NCBI GenBank assembly: GCA_004802705.1
Contig: SGPL01000192.1
Location: 4,067 to 25,757, forward strand
Direction: 5' to 3'
Length of the DNA stretch: 21,691 nucleotides
Source: Bondarzewia mesenterica
Lineage: Eukaryota; Basidiomycota; Agaricomycetes; Russulales; Bondarzewiaceae
Part shown: piece after piece, positions 1 to 9,138 of the stretch
Layout: every line of letters begins with the position of its first letter
How positions within the stretch are numbered: position 1 is the first letter of the stretch
Notes under the pieces: generated by a model
Told to the model about the DNA's origin: nothing
Seen by the model: the letters and a program-made list of their open reading frames with translations, nothing else
The model's database searches: none
Position numbers and translations under genes: made by a program

Positions 1-37
1 CNATNAAAGTNCANNNTNTANTTNANTCNGGTGTANG

Positions 38-400
38 CAACGAGNGACGCNAAGTCNNCTCGANNNNATGGAGTGANGNGAAGTCTGCTCGAGACCANGA
101 GCGACGTGAAGTCTGCTCCTGTGNTCGGCNTCCANGGCTGTGGACAGGGGAGAGAGGGGGCNNTCGACACAAACAATGAGCATNACTCACNGGGGGTGCC
201 ANGGCAATGACGTCNGATGCGGTANNAAGAGAAGAGANAGGANAAAAAGCCAGGTGANAGAGANAGAGGAGAGAGANGGCGAGCAANGAGGCAGGAGGAG
301 AGGAGANCAGGNGGCAGCNTTGCAGAGGGTGGGCAGNGGGNGTTGGTGAGAAGAGTGGTGGANGGTGGTGAGAGCTGGTTGAGAGGCACTGGATCGAGCC
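38..400 (+). repeat. Left arm of a long inverted repeat
   Basis: Reading the minus strand of 768-1119 reproduces this stretch almost base for base: the GAAGTCTGCTC units, the TCCANGGCTGTGGACAGG block, the purine-rich GAGAGAGGAG tract and the GGTGGTGAGAGCTGG end all recur in the same order. Inside the arm the 11-bp GAAGTCTGCTC motif is itself repeated about every 30 bp near 50-120. No protein with sensible composition is encoded; the open frames are products of purine-rich simple sequence. Most N positions in one arm are readable in the other. Confidence 0.85.
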
Positions 401-767
401 TGTCNGAGGACTTGCCTGGACTTGCTCGATCGGGCATGTCCTCGATCACAATGTGATAGAATGTGACCAGTNCAGGCAAGTATGGAACTTGCNANGACTT
501 GCCGAGTGAGTGACNGTTATGTGTGATGAGTGATTGAGTGACCNTATGACGCGATTAGATTNGTTGTCTACTCTACAATNTGACAAGTGACTACTANTGA
601 TCATACNATGCNTGACTTTCAGTGACCNTATGATAAGTGTGACAGAGTGACNNTATGACCGAGGACTGCCCGGGACATNCGAGTCATGTTCGAGNACTTG
701 CCTGGACTTGATCGATCNGGCAGTCCCGACCAGTCTAGGCAAGTCCTAAGGCTTACNTGGACTTGCT
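401..767. repeat. Spacer between the inverted arms, with short internal repeats
   Basis: The loop carries three copies of a GTGACCNTATGA unit (near 538, 624 and 647). It also carries an ACTTGCCTGGACTTG-C/A-TCGATC-GGCA unit near 410 and 696, with a shorter copy ending near 771. No open reading frame with protein-like composition was found. With the arms this forms a foldback-type, non-coding repeat of about 1.1 kb. Whether it is a transposable element is an inference, since target-site duplications cannot be identified at a truncated window edge. Confidence 0.6.
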
Positions 768-1119
768 CGATCCATCACNAGCTCTCACCACCNTCNACCA
801 CTCTTCTCACNAACNCCNGCTGCCCACCCTCTGCAANGCTGCCGCCTNGTCTNCTCTCCTCCCGCCTCNTTGCTCGCNGTCTCTCTCCTCTGTCTCTNTC
901 ACCTGGCTTTTTTGTCCTCTCTCTTCTCTTCNTACNGCATCNGACGTCATTGCNGTGGCACCCCCNGTGAGTNATGCTCNTTNTTTNTGTCGATCNCCCC
1001 CTCTCTCCCCTGTCCACAGCCNTGGACNCNGACCACAGGAGCAGACTTCNNNTCNCTCCTGGTCTNGAGCAGACTTCNCNTCGCTCTATACATCNGAGTT
1101 GACTTAGCNTCNCTCATTN
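768..1119 (-). repeat. Right arm of the long inverted repeat
   Basis: This is the reverse complement of 38-400, pyrimidine-rich on the plus strand (CTCTCTCCTCTGTCTC). Similarity runs from the GAGAGCTNGTGATGGATCGAGC end, next to the spacer, outward to about 1119, after which the two flanks stop matching. Small differences (single substitutions, one or two indels) show that the arms have diverged since they were formed. Confidence 0.85.
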
Positions 1120-1569
1120 CTGGGCCTGACTCTNGCNTCGGCTCCCGCCCAACTTGACTTCTGCATCNGTTGTTCATNCNCCAGNGCACTCCNGCCNNAT
1201 CTCCTGGCNGTNCTTCAAGGCGGGTCGNCCCTCTCCTCCCCCACAGGTNACAGTCNCCTACNTCNTGTGTCTCCTGCTCAGTCGCACTCACACTGTCGCA
1301 TCGACCCCCACTTGTGGATGTCACCCTTCTCTCAGACCAGAATACTTCTTCTTGCGCTGAATGTCTCGCACACAGGCTACTCGCACTAAGGTATGCCCAC
1401 CATCTGATTCCCTCACTTCGTTACTGATGCCTGTTTATTGACGCTCTGGCACATTCCACCCAACTTCTTGCAGCCCTTTCCAATCCAAGAAGCCGTCTTG
1501 TGACATTGTACTCCAATGAGGTCCCATTACATCATGCATCCAATCGCCCTGCCTGAAGAACCGTGAGTG
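1120..1569. other. Stretch with no recognisable gene
   Basis: The first 150 bases are N-rich, and from about 1280 the sequence is continuous and N-free up to 1610. Short open frames on both strands have no family signature. I see no tRNA, no repeat and no promoter-like feature worth naming. Confidence 0.5.
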
Positions 1570-1990
1570 TCATACTCCTTCCTGATGAACATGCAATGGA
1601 ACTGACTGCCNANNCGCATAATACCGAGGGATATTCGTGCTGGTTTGCAAACACCATTTCTTCACNAAGTCGACAGATGCCGCGTCANGACGGTCGTCCN
1701 CCAGGTTAAGCGCCTCCCAGGCATTCTGCNCTGCTCGNGTCAGGTGTTTCACCCATCCGGACACTTCAGCATCCTTGAGACNGTCGATTACAAAGAGGTA
1801 GGGCGTGNAGNGAGGGATAGACACCGGCGGGGNGGCGGCGCATGCNGAACACAGTACGCACGTCCACAGACCAGTCNAACGACCGTCTGNCGACAAGTGA
1901 CCGAATAGAANGTCGAGCGCGCACGACCCACAAACNGCATGGCCACAGTCTGGGACAGCCAAGNGTACAGGAAAGGNGCTGCNCAATCCA
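1570..1990 (-). pseudogene. RING-type zinc-finger protein fragment
   Basis: The minus strand encodes an open frame of about 138 codons ending at 1570. It contains D-C-G-H-x-V-C-G-S-C-A-L-D followed about 20 residues later by W-T-C-V-L-C. That spacing (C-x-H-x2-C-x2-C then C-x2-C) is the second zinc site plus the last cysteine pair of a C3HC4 RING finger, the fold typical of E3 ubiquitin ligases. The first C-x2-C pair is not visible: one cysteine may be hidden in an N-bearing codon just upstream, the other would need an upstream exon. Downstream of the RING the frame continues with ordinary composition (WVKHL, WEALNL, VKKWCLQ) to a stop. No convincing ATG exon was found, so this is a partial or decayed gene in a repeat-rich block. 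RING identity is moderately safe; function is unknown. Confidence 0.45.
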
Positions 1991-2660
1991 CCTTAAGCTG
2001 TCAGGTCACACNAATCACAANGGAGGCTTACAGATATTCNTCGCAGCTGGCGCGGCAGAGATTGGTGGGNGGACGGACNGACGGACAAGCGAAGGAAGAC
2101 ACTCACATGNGACATACGTATNGAGCGTCCAATTCCCGTAGTATGNACTGCAGNNTCCTGACNGATTGCACAAAGTCTGGCATGTACTTGGCGGTTNTGG
2201 AAGGTGGCAGAAATCNGTGGGGANNAACAGTAGGANGAAGGACACACNGTTGTGAGGGCAAGTGGGTAGTATTATGATCAGGAAATGCTGAGAGTCCCTG
2301 ATCTTTGTCGCGCAAGTTGCATTGCGATTGTGAGCTGCAGCAAGAGGTCCCGTATCCACCCGCCAGAGGGCACATCGAAACGCCGAAGTTTTCAGTGAAA
2401 ATTTACTCTGCGGTGGCCCCACAGAGACCAACTGGTCGGGCATGGGCACAGGCCTCACCAGCATCCATTTACCCGCCAGTGGATTCGCGCGCCAATTAAA
2501 AAAAAAAAAGGAACGTCGTGGTACCGCCCGCAAGCCTCCGTAACTCCAGTTAGACTGGGTTGACAGGCAGCAATCCAACTACACGGTGGTCGTGCCAGGT
2601 GAGTGGGATGCACTCGCATTTGGCTGTTCTTGCCATTGATGCTTGAATGGTTTCCCAGCC
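1991..2660. other. Interval between the RING fragment and the integrase gene
   Basis: The flanking genes point away from each other, so this interval would hold both 5' regions. It contains scattered N bases up to about 2245, a purine-rich patch near 2070-2100 and an A12 homopolymer at 2498-2509. Long overlapping frames occur on both strands but have no domain signature and are probably chance. Confidence 0.4.
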
Positions 2661-4439
2661 ATGGACGTGTTGAACAACTTGAGAGCAGCTTACCAGGTCC
2701 TGCAAGACCGTGTCGTGGTCGCATTGAGAACCCAAGTGGGAGACGCGGAGAGATTACGGAGTCAGCGCAGACAGGCCATTATATTCTTGAATTCAGCGGA
2801 GCAAGTGAGTAGCTAGCGTCGTCTTGGCCGTCATTGATACCTGTATTGACTCATGATCCAGCACAGACACGTCTTTCCCCCTGATGAATATGTAACCCTA
2901 GAGCAAAGCATTGAAANGATGGTGGCCCAGCTCGACGCGGCCGNGCATCAATCATCTGATCCTCCAGATCGACCGGCTGGGAGAGTCNTTCACCGTGGTG
3001 GTACNGGANGACGCGGCCNTCCCAGAATTGAGATCGACCCAGTCTTTCTGCAAGAGGCTATGCGCATGNGAGGGCCGACTACAATCGCGCCGGTTCTTCA
3101 ATGCTCAGCCCGCACGGTTCNTCGTCGTGCGCTCGAACAAGGACACGTAGAACNCGGACCGCCCGTCATCCATGATGAGGTAATGCCCGATGGCACCNTC
3201 ACNCGGACATACACCTCGTCCACACCAGCAGTATCTATGCTGTCTGACGCCGATTTGGACGCCCTCATCGGCCAAGCCTTACAGANGTTTCCAGAATTCG
3301 GGCGCGCAATGCTGTCCNGATGGTTGAAGTCNGCTGGACACAGTGTACCGCGCGCTCGCATTGCTGCCTCCTATCTACGTGTCCATGGATCGCCTGCGGT
3401 CTTTGGCGATCATTCTATACACAGGAAGGTCTATGCTGTCGCAGGAGCCAACTCGTTGTGGCACCACGACGGTCAACACGGTACGTTCCTCTGTCGATTG
3501 CTCACAGACTGCACCCTCAACATCGCCATAGGTCTGATCAAGTACAAGATGGTGATGCATTGCTTCNTCGATGGCAAATCACGCTTGGTGATGGGCATTC
3601 NCGTCAGCGACAACAACNGAGCAGACACCGTGCTGGCCTTGTTCTTGGACTCCATTGCAATATGGGGATGGCCATCGNGCGTACGCNGTGATCATGGCAC
3701 AGAAAATCTTAAGGTCGCAGAGAACATGGAGGAGGCCAGGGGCGTGGGGCGTGGATCTTACATTTGGGGACGGTGAGTCTGTTCCAGAGCGATACATGGA
3801 CAATGTGTCATTGATCGACATGAGCAGGAGCNTGCACAACACTCGCATCGAGCGCCTATGGTANGATGTCACCCACGGTTATGGACAGAAGTGGAAGAAC
3901 TTTTTCATCGATCTGGAAACCCATTGCGGCCTCGATCCAACCAACCCGGCGCACATCTGGCTCTTGCATCGCCTTTTTTTTGCGAGCTGTCAATGAGGAT
4001 GCTCAAGAATGGTCCGACGCTTGGAATTCTCACACCTTGCAGATGACGGGTGAGCGATCCCGCAGTCCGCAAGATTATTTTTTTTTTCAGCATGCTCGAG
4101 GACGGCGCGCGAGGTTTCGCGGTCAGCGACAATGATGTGGTGGAGGATCTTGCGATGTACGGAGTTGATTGGGAGGCGGCTGGGGATGGTCGACTGATGC
4201 AGCATTTGGTGGAGAATAACCCGCAAGATTGGGACGATTCGAATCCGTTCCACGTTGGGCCTTCCATGCTGTCGCACGTTCCCTGCGACCCACCAAACTG
4301 TCCCCTTTCAGATGACCAGTTGGCATCGCTCGAACAACAGTTGCCGCAGCNCTCAGACGTCCTCAGCTGCCACATGTTGGTGCNTCGACAGGTGTGGGAG
4401 ACAGCGTTGGAAATATGTGTGCATATGTTGAACCAGTAG
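2661..4439 (+). CDS. Intron-containing DDE integrase-core protein (basidiomycete type)
   Basis: Three exons: 2661-2804, 2862-3772 and 3828-4439, with introns of 57 and 55 bp. The start is ATG 2661, not the ATG at 2853, which lies inside intron 1 just before its CCAG acceptor. The product is about 554 aa if one T is discounted in each of two homopolymers (3974-3981 and 4078-4087); read literally the frame breaks at both. The N-terminal 48 residues are helical and charged. The catalytic core has NSLWHHDGQH (Asp about 251), the D-H-G-T-E-N motif (Asp about 325) and HNTRIERLW (Glu about 360). The second Asp and the Glu are separated by 34 residues, the geometry of retroviral-integrase-fold DDE enzymes. 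The family is abundant in mushroom-forming fungi, usually annotated only as 'integrase core domain'. It would cut and join DNA. No reverse transcriptase, protease or LTR is seen nearby, so it looks like a DNA-element or domesticated integrase rather than a retrotransposon pol gene. Confidence 0.8.
2805..2861 (+). other. Intron 1 of the integrase gene
   Basis: The donor GTGAGT follows GCAA at 2804, an ATTGAC branch-like motif lies near the 3' end and the acceptor is CCAG at 2861. Removing it joins an upstream 48-codon exon in frame to HRHVFPPDEY. This makes the ATG at 2853 intronic. Confidence 0.7.
3974..3981 (+). other. Frame break in T8 run of the integrase gene
   Basis: Before the run the frame reads HIWLLHRLF. 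Continuing literally gives a stop 5 codons after the run. Dropping one T continues into RAVNEDAQEWSDAWN, the expected continuation of this family. The defect is exactly one extra base in a homopolymer, which favours a sequencing or assembly error over genuine inactivation, though a real mutation cannot be excluded. Confidence 0.7.
4078..4087 (+). other. Second frame break in T10 run of the integrase gene
   Basis: Upstream the frame reads RSRSPQDYFFF. Downstream the long open frame begins SMLEDGARGFAV and runs to the stop at 4437-4439. One T fewer joins them directly. After both corrections the three exons sum to 1665 nt, a multiple of three. Confidence 0.7.
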
Positions 4440-4668
4440 TTGATTGTCATCGGCGCATCGAAAGAAATTAGCACTTAATCTACTTTGCGAAGCCTTGCGA
4501 CTACCAATTGTGTGACAGACCNGTGCCAGCTGGCCAAAGCACCAGGAACACTGCGCCGATNGGGCAGCCGGACCTTGCACCAGCTTGCATCTGATCCGCG
4601 AAATTTTTTTTGGGGGGGCAAGAACCTCTTTCACCAAGGCTGCTGTCGTTGGGCACTGTTAGACTGCA
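4440..4668. other. Short interval between the integrase gene and the next plus-strand gene
   Basis: It contains a T8G7 tract at 4604-4618 and no supportable gene. The spacing is small enough for the two flanking genes to belong to one element. Confidence 0.35.
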
Positions 4669-6744
4669 ATGCCTTCCTCCTCATCGTCCTCATCTGTTTC
4701 NTCCCCGCCTGCAGCTCCGTTGAGCAACAGAACTCGGTCAAGTCGACTGATTCACCCTCCACTTCNGCGCGACGTGCCGATGTACGCCAGCGCGGCGCTT
4801 CGGCAGATGGTTGAAATGCAGGATACGCCCGTCCAGCATAGGGATGAAGAGTTGTCTGCATCACGTGAATCAGAGGGGGAACATGCTGCGGTCTTGGCGT
4901 CACCATCGAGGCCTCTGACCAGNGACCCTGTGGGTGAACCGGCGGTCTGGGGTGAGTTTAATTTCNGAATACAGAGCCCCTCGCGTACTGCCACACCAGG
5001 TATGTCNTGTATCACTGTATTGCCTCTGCTGTGGTCGTAATTGTCTTCCTAGGTGAGCATGCCANGCAAGACTCACTCNCTTCGGCGATAGAAGAGGGAA
5101 CCCAAAGGGGGGATACACCCCAACCAGAACGAGTGAGGGATGAGATTCCAGCGATGAGCGCGGCACAGGACGAGGCCAATGGTAGGCAATTGTTACCTCG
5201 TTCTGGAGATGGGGCTAATCATCCAAATGCAGGACGCGAGCTGCCGAACACAATGTCCGGACTGATCAATGTGATCNGAACTCTGCAGGGACTTGAGCCA
5301 ATCNGTGCTCGCCCGGATTCACCTCCGACAGGAGTCCGAGCAGGGGAGAGCATCTCAACCTCNGGAATCGTCCAACACACGCNGAACANGCCAGAGAGAT
5401 GACCAAGCCATCGCGATACCATCGAGAACGGTATGGGACAAGGTATATATTGCTTTACGAGATCTCATCCTGCTCAATGTAGAATCCAGCCNCGCTGACC
5501 GCGAGGCCACTCNTCGGTCTGCACTTCCACATGGTGGCACCGCGCAANGGGGCGATGCGGCGTCCCCACCTCTAATTGCCAGAGAACGAGCACCAGAGAG
5601 TAAGTCTCGATGCACGCCTGTCTTTCCTGAACAGACATCCTAACATTGGGCTAGTGGCCGTTCGTGCCTCGGCCGCACTGTTGTTTATCNGCGTGTCAAT
5701 ATCTAGATCTGAAGGCCGTGAAGGGACGTTCACAGAAGTATTGTCCCTTCCGAGCGCTGTGCCAGCAGTAGGATATTTGTTAGAAGGCTTGATCACTCTG
5801 GGCGCACCATCAGGACGCGCGCTCCGAGCCATCAGGGACAGCAGCGAACTTCTCCCACAAACACGGATTGGAACGTCGAATCGGCCGACCAGAATATCGG
5901 ACAATTACATGGACCACACGGGCAACTTTCGAGAGCTCGGACGATGGGCGGACATCGCTGTCGGGCAACCNAAACGTGGCCCTCACGCCTGTATCGCCAT
6001 CGGGGAAGAGTCTGGAGTTGCTACAGCAGCGGGGTCTCGCTGAAGATGTCCCCATTTATGTTCTGTACATATATCACGAGGTAAGCAGTATGGTGATCTG
6101 TGGGATGTCTTGCACTGAACCGGGATTATTTGGATCATGCTGGGTGACAGACAGACAATCCTTTACTGGCATTGCTGATGCTGAGTCGCCCGCCTGTCAC
6201 GTCGACGGCACTGGCTCCCACGGCCCATGGGGCGACTGCCGTCAATGAGTATCTTGGGCAACGCTTCACGGCTGAGTTGGCGCGNTACCGTGGGTGGTGC
6301 TCGAGCGGCTATGGCACGGCCTACATGAATTGCCTCAGCGAGCGGCATGTCATGGACATCTCTCAAGAGTTGNGGGTTCAGTTTGGGCGTTACATTGTAC
6401 CNGCCAANATCCATGGGTTGCAGATTGACCACCGGGATGTCGCATCTTGGTCTGGGATCANGCCTGCTANGCTGGCAGCGATGNGAACNCAGTTTACACA
6501 AGCAAGGGAAGCGCGCCTNNGATTGCACCATGCGANGAATGCTGANGAGGCGATCGGGTCNACGAATGCNCATACTTTGAGGCTGCTCGACGCTATGCTC
6601 NGGCGAGAGATCTTGAGGCCACCTACTGCCTACANNCCAGACAGTGTGTCGACAACNGGCACAGAGTTAGAGGCNNTCATAATGAAGNTCACGAAGCTCA
6701 ANGAGAGGGTGATGGCAGTTTTGGAGATGGTCCCCAATATCTGA
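4669..6744 (+). CDS. Unrecognised multi-intron gene adjacent to the integrase
   Basis: The ATG at 4669 opens a Ser/Pro-rich, acidic, probably disordered N-terminus (M-P then seven Ser, then SRLIHPPL, LRQMVEMQD). An intron with donor GTATGT and acceptor CCTAG ends near 5052 and restores a frame reading EHA then GTQRGDTPQPERVRDEIPAM. Further open segments follow in shifting frames (IHLRQESEQGRASQ near 5300; VALTPVSPSGKSLELLQQRG near 6000), with donor-like GTATAT, GTAAGT and GTAAGC sites between them, so about five or six introns are likely; not all could be fixed. The last exon, to the stop at 6742-6744, encodes a more ordered, conserved-looking region (YLGQRFTAEL, YRGWCSSGYGTAYMNCLSER, FGRYIV). 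It shares no motif I can name. Its position 230 bp after the integrase in the same orientation suggests an accessory protein of the same element, but that is inference. Confidence 0.45.
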
Positions 6745-7860
6745 TTTGTCGGAGGAAATGGTTGGCAACCTGGGAAGGGCATGTTCATANGGGTCATGTC
6801 TGGGCAGTCNTNNTTTATTTTGTATGAAATGCACAGTGACTTGGCGTGAAAGAAGACAGACATGGGAGCGCTCGAATGACGAATGACNTGACCTGTTGGA
6901 CTGCAGTGAGTATCATCGCACTCGTCGTGGGCTAGAGGAAAGAATGATTAATAGGAAACCTTGNATGGAATCTAGCNTGGGTCNCGACCAGGANGGCAGG
7001 TGCCGGAACACNCAGCAGTATTATTGTTGTAGAATGGTCATGAGCAGGTGGGCATGTCGTACATTTGTGTGTGCACAGAGTGTTGCATTTAACGGATGGT
7101 TGAAACCTCCCTTGCTGTGTGTTGGACATATAGTTTTGACCGGACAATGCTCGCTGTGGGCGCGATATCTGTGTCTGATCTTTGCATCTTGGATCACCAT
7201 TGTTTTACGCTCAATGGATTGCTTGGCTAACGATTTGTTGCAGGACTTGGGCACGGTCTCTTTTGCTGGTCCGCTGCGTTGCTCGTGAATATGTTTATGA
7301 CTTGATGAAGCAGTGATGTTGCACTGACGAATTCTAGCAGGACACCGACATGCTGACAATACCGTGAAACGCGGTGGGTTTTTCATAGAATCTGATTCAT
7401 GTGGTATATAGGAGATGACTGTGATCCTTTTATGTTGTACCTCTATCGANGAGTAAGAAGCTACTTAGAAAAGGAGGTATGTGAGGAGATGGATAGAGAG
7501 GCTGAATGAATGGTACNGAGCGTGCGATGGCAACGACGNGGAGCCAGAAACATGATGAGCAGAGNGAGTGATGACNGTGATGATGGATNGTAACAGGGAN
7601 GAGAGGGCGAACAANGCAATGACGGTGTGCATGGCGATGAGTGATATCCATGAATGNGAGAGAGCGTGGTGCNAAAGGGCTANGAGAGATAGTCNGACCA
7701 GAGAAANGGCGGGAAGATGATCGGCTCNNAACGGGATGATCAGATGGAGGGATGGCTAGGGAAGGGACGGCTGTTAGGACATCGAAGATGAAGGAAAAAT
7801 GTGCGGAGCAGACCAAAAGGTGTTAGAGGTGTTACTGAAATGCTGAAAAGGGTTTACCAG
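6745..7860. other. Repeat-like interval without a supportable gene
   Basis: N bases are frequent up to about 7015 and again between 7450 and 7735. The part 7020-7440 is N-free. Open frames here have no domain signature; the second N-rich block is GA-rich with near-repeats of GAGNGAGTGATGANG type and resembles degenerate simple sequence. Probably relics of mobile DNA. Confidence 0.4.
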
Positions 7861-8700
7861 AGCCAGAAATCGGGCGGCAGGAGACGGCAGGGGGGAGATG
7901 GCAATTGATTTAGAGTAGATCGACAGAGATCTGTGCGTGCGATCGTTGTAGATAGCGTAAATATAGCAAAATTAACAGGTGGATCTTGCAAGATAGAGCG
8001 AAATAGAGGCCGGTGTGCACGCACAACTTTGTGGATAGAGTGAAATAGAGCATATTCTGTCCGCTCGATCTTCCGAGATGGAGGTGAGTAGAGCAAAATC
8101 TAGGATAGATGGCCAGCATACCTGGTGTTTCGAAAATATGATCATTGACACTGTGGTTAACATAAGGTGTATATCTTGCAAGATATAGCAGGTGAAATCT
8201 TGCAAGATCTTGCAAGATCGTGCTCGGAGCTATTGAGAAAGTGCTATATATTGCAAGATGTTGCTAAATATAGTTAGATGTAGCTAGATTTTGGTAGATA
8301 GTGCTAGATTGACATATATCTGGCTATATATATGAAGATATGGCTAGATCTGAATAAATAAGCATAATTGGGTCTGTAGAAAGGTATTTTTGTCCAGTAT
8401 GGACTGTCATACCTACTACTCGAAATGTTGCTAATGACAGTTGCTTCAACGTTCAAGGCTCTTATAATAATCAGCTTAATTCCTCAGAATCGTACGGTCC
8501 ATGTGATTTTTTTCCAGCGGATGGTATGCGCCAACGAGACTGACGAGCATTGAGGTTGTGCGAGGAATAGCTATGTACGTGGTCTTTCTGCAACATTCTT
8601 TTAATGATACATATCAGTTCTTGTACTCACGTTTGGAAGGTTTCTGCGTGAGATATTAGTACAACACAGCACACGGGCGCTCATGACTTCCTACTTGACC
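7861..8700. other. AT-rich intergenic tract rich in TAGATA and TTGCAAGAT words
   Basis: The sequence changes abruptly to AT-rich composition with recurring words: TAGATNNNGCTAGAT and TATATATCTGGCTATATATATG near 8265-8350, AGAGCNAAATAG near 7997, 8038 and 8090, and CTTGCAAGAT copies. There is no N. Minus-strand frames of about 80-100 codons are by-products of the repeats. Confidence 0.5.
7983..8259. repeat. Cluster of the 12-bp palindrome ATCTTGCAAGAT
   Basis: Perfect copies lie at 7983-7994, 8173-8184, 8197-8208 and 8207-8218 (the last two overlap by two bases), and a partial copy TTGCAAGAT lies at about 8251. Each is its own reverse complement, so a homodimeric DNA-binding protein could read any copy the same way on both strands. 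The cluster lies roughly 500-700 bp upstream of the TPR remnant. Confidence 0.6.
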
Positions 8701-8703
8701 TAA

Positions 8704-9138
8704 TTGCAATACGGCGAGCCCCTGCAGGTGGTGGTAATGCAGACGAGACGGCGAGTNCTCGGNGAGGAGCATCCGNACACGCTCANAGCCATGGCNAANC
8801 TGGCGTTGNCATTNNNGAACCAGNGNCNGTGGAAGGAGGCGGAGTCNCTGNAGNTGGTGGTAATGNAGANGAGTCGGCGAGTNCTCGGCGAGGAGCATNC
8901 GGACACGCTCANNNCNATGAACAACCTGGCANCNACATTTTGNNACCAGGGNCGGTGGAAGGAGGCGGAGTCACTGCAGGTAATGGTAATGTATACGAGC
9001 CGGCGAATACTTGGGCAGGAGCATCCGGACACCCTCTTGGCAAATTTCAACATGGCGAAGACGTACAGGGCCTTGGGTCGATTGGAGAAAGCGGAGCAGT
9101 TTGACGAGGAGGCGAGATGCCACCCCCATCATGCATAA
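8704..9138 (+). pseudogene. C-terminal remnant of a kinesin-light-chain-like TPR protein
   Basis: An open frame of 144 codons ends with TAA at 9136-9138 and consists of three tandem 42-residue units. Each reads approximately W-K-E-A-E-x-L-x-V-V-M, then S-R-R-x-L-G-E-E-H-P-D-T-L, then N-L-A-x-T-F-x-x-Q-x-R. That is the TPR_12/kinesin-light-chain repeat common at the C-terminus of fungal NB-ARC (STAND/NLR-like) proteins, where it serves as ligand- or partner-binding scaffold. The last unit closes with YRALGRLEKAEQF and a short tail. No NACHT, NB-ARC or effector domain is visible upstream: the preceding 800 bp are AT-rich non-coding DNA. This is therefore a truncated gene end, or a small TPR-only gene whose start is lost. 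Units 1 and 2 carry many N bases, unit 3 none. Confidence 0.65.
8758..9135 (+). repeat. Tandem repeat with exact 126-bp period inside the TPR frame
   Basis: The CTCGGNGAGGAGCAT word begins at 8758 and 8884, and its variant CTTGGGCAGGAGCAT at 9010, so the spacing is 126 bp both times and matches a 42-aa protein repeat. Conservation is at DNA level (GGTGGAAGGAGGCGGAGTC precedes units 2 and 3), which suggests recent unit duplication. Confidence 0.75.

Noticed and set aside
2015..2578. 187-codon minus-strand open frame with FFFF and proline-rich segments
   Set aside because: It crosses an A12 homopolymer and N-rich DNA, has no domain signature, and lies antisense to the 5' region of the integrase gene.
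2853..2861. ATG 2853 as the integrase start
   Set aside because: It sits directly before a CCAG acceptor, and an in-frame upstream exon (2661-2804) with a GTGAGT donor gives a better N-terminus.
3905..4474. 189-codon minus-strand open frame
   Set aside because: It is antisense to the third integrase exon, whose protein sequence fits the family; the antisense composition is arbitrary.
7430..8215. Several 80-130-codon minus-strand frames
   Set aside because: They lie in GA-rich simple sequence or in the TAGATA/TTGCAAGAT repeat tract and change frame with the repeats.
7983..8259. CRISPR-like array
   Set aside because: The repeated words are short palindromes with irregular spacing and partial overlap, and the organism is clearly eukaryotic.
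8704..9138. A functional kinesin light chain gene
   Set aside because: Only three repeat units are present, without the heptad-repeat N-terminus of kinesin light chain; fungal repeat proteins of the NB-ARC/TPR class share this unit.
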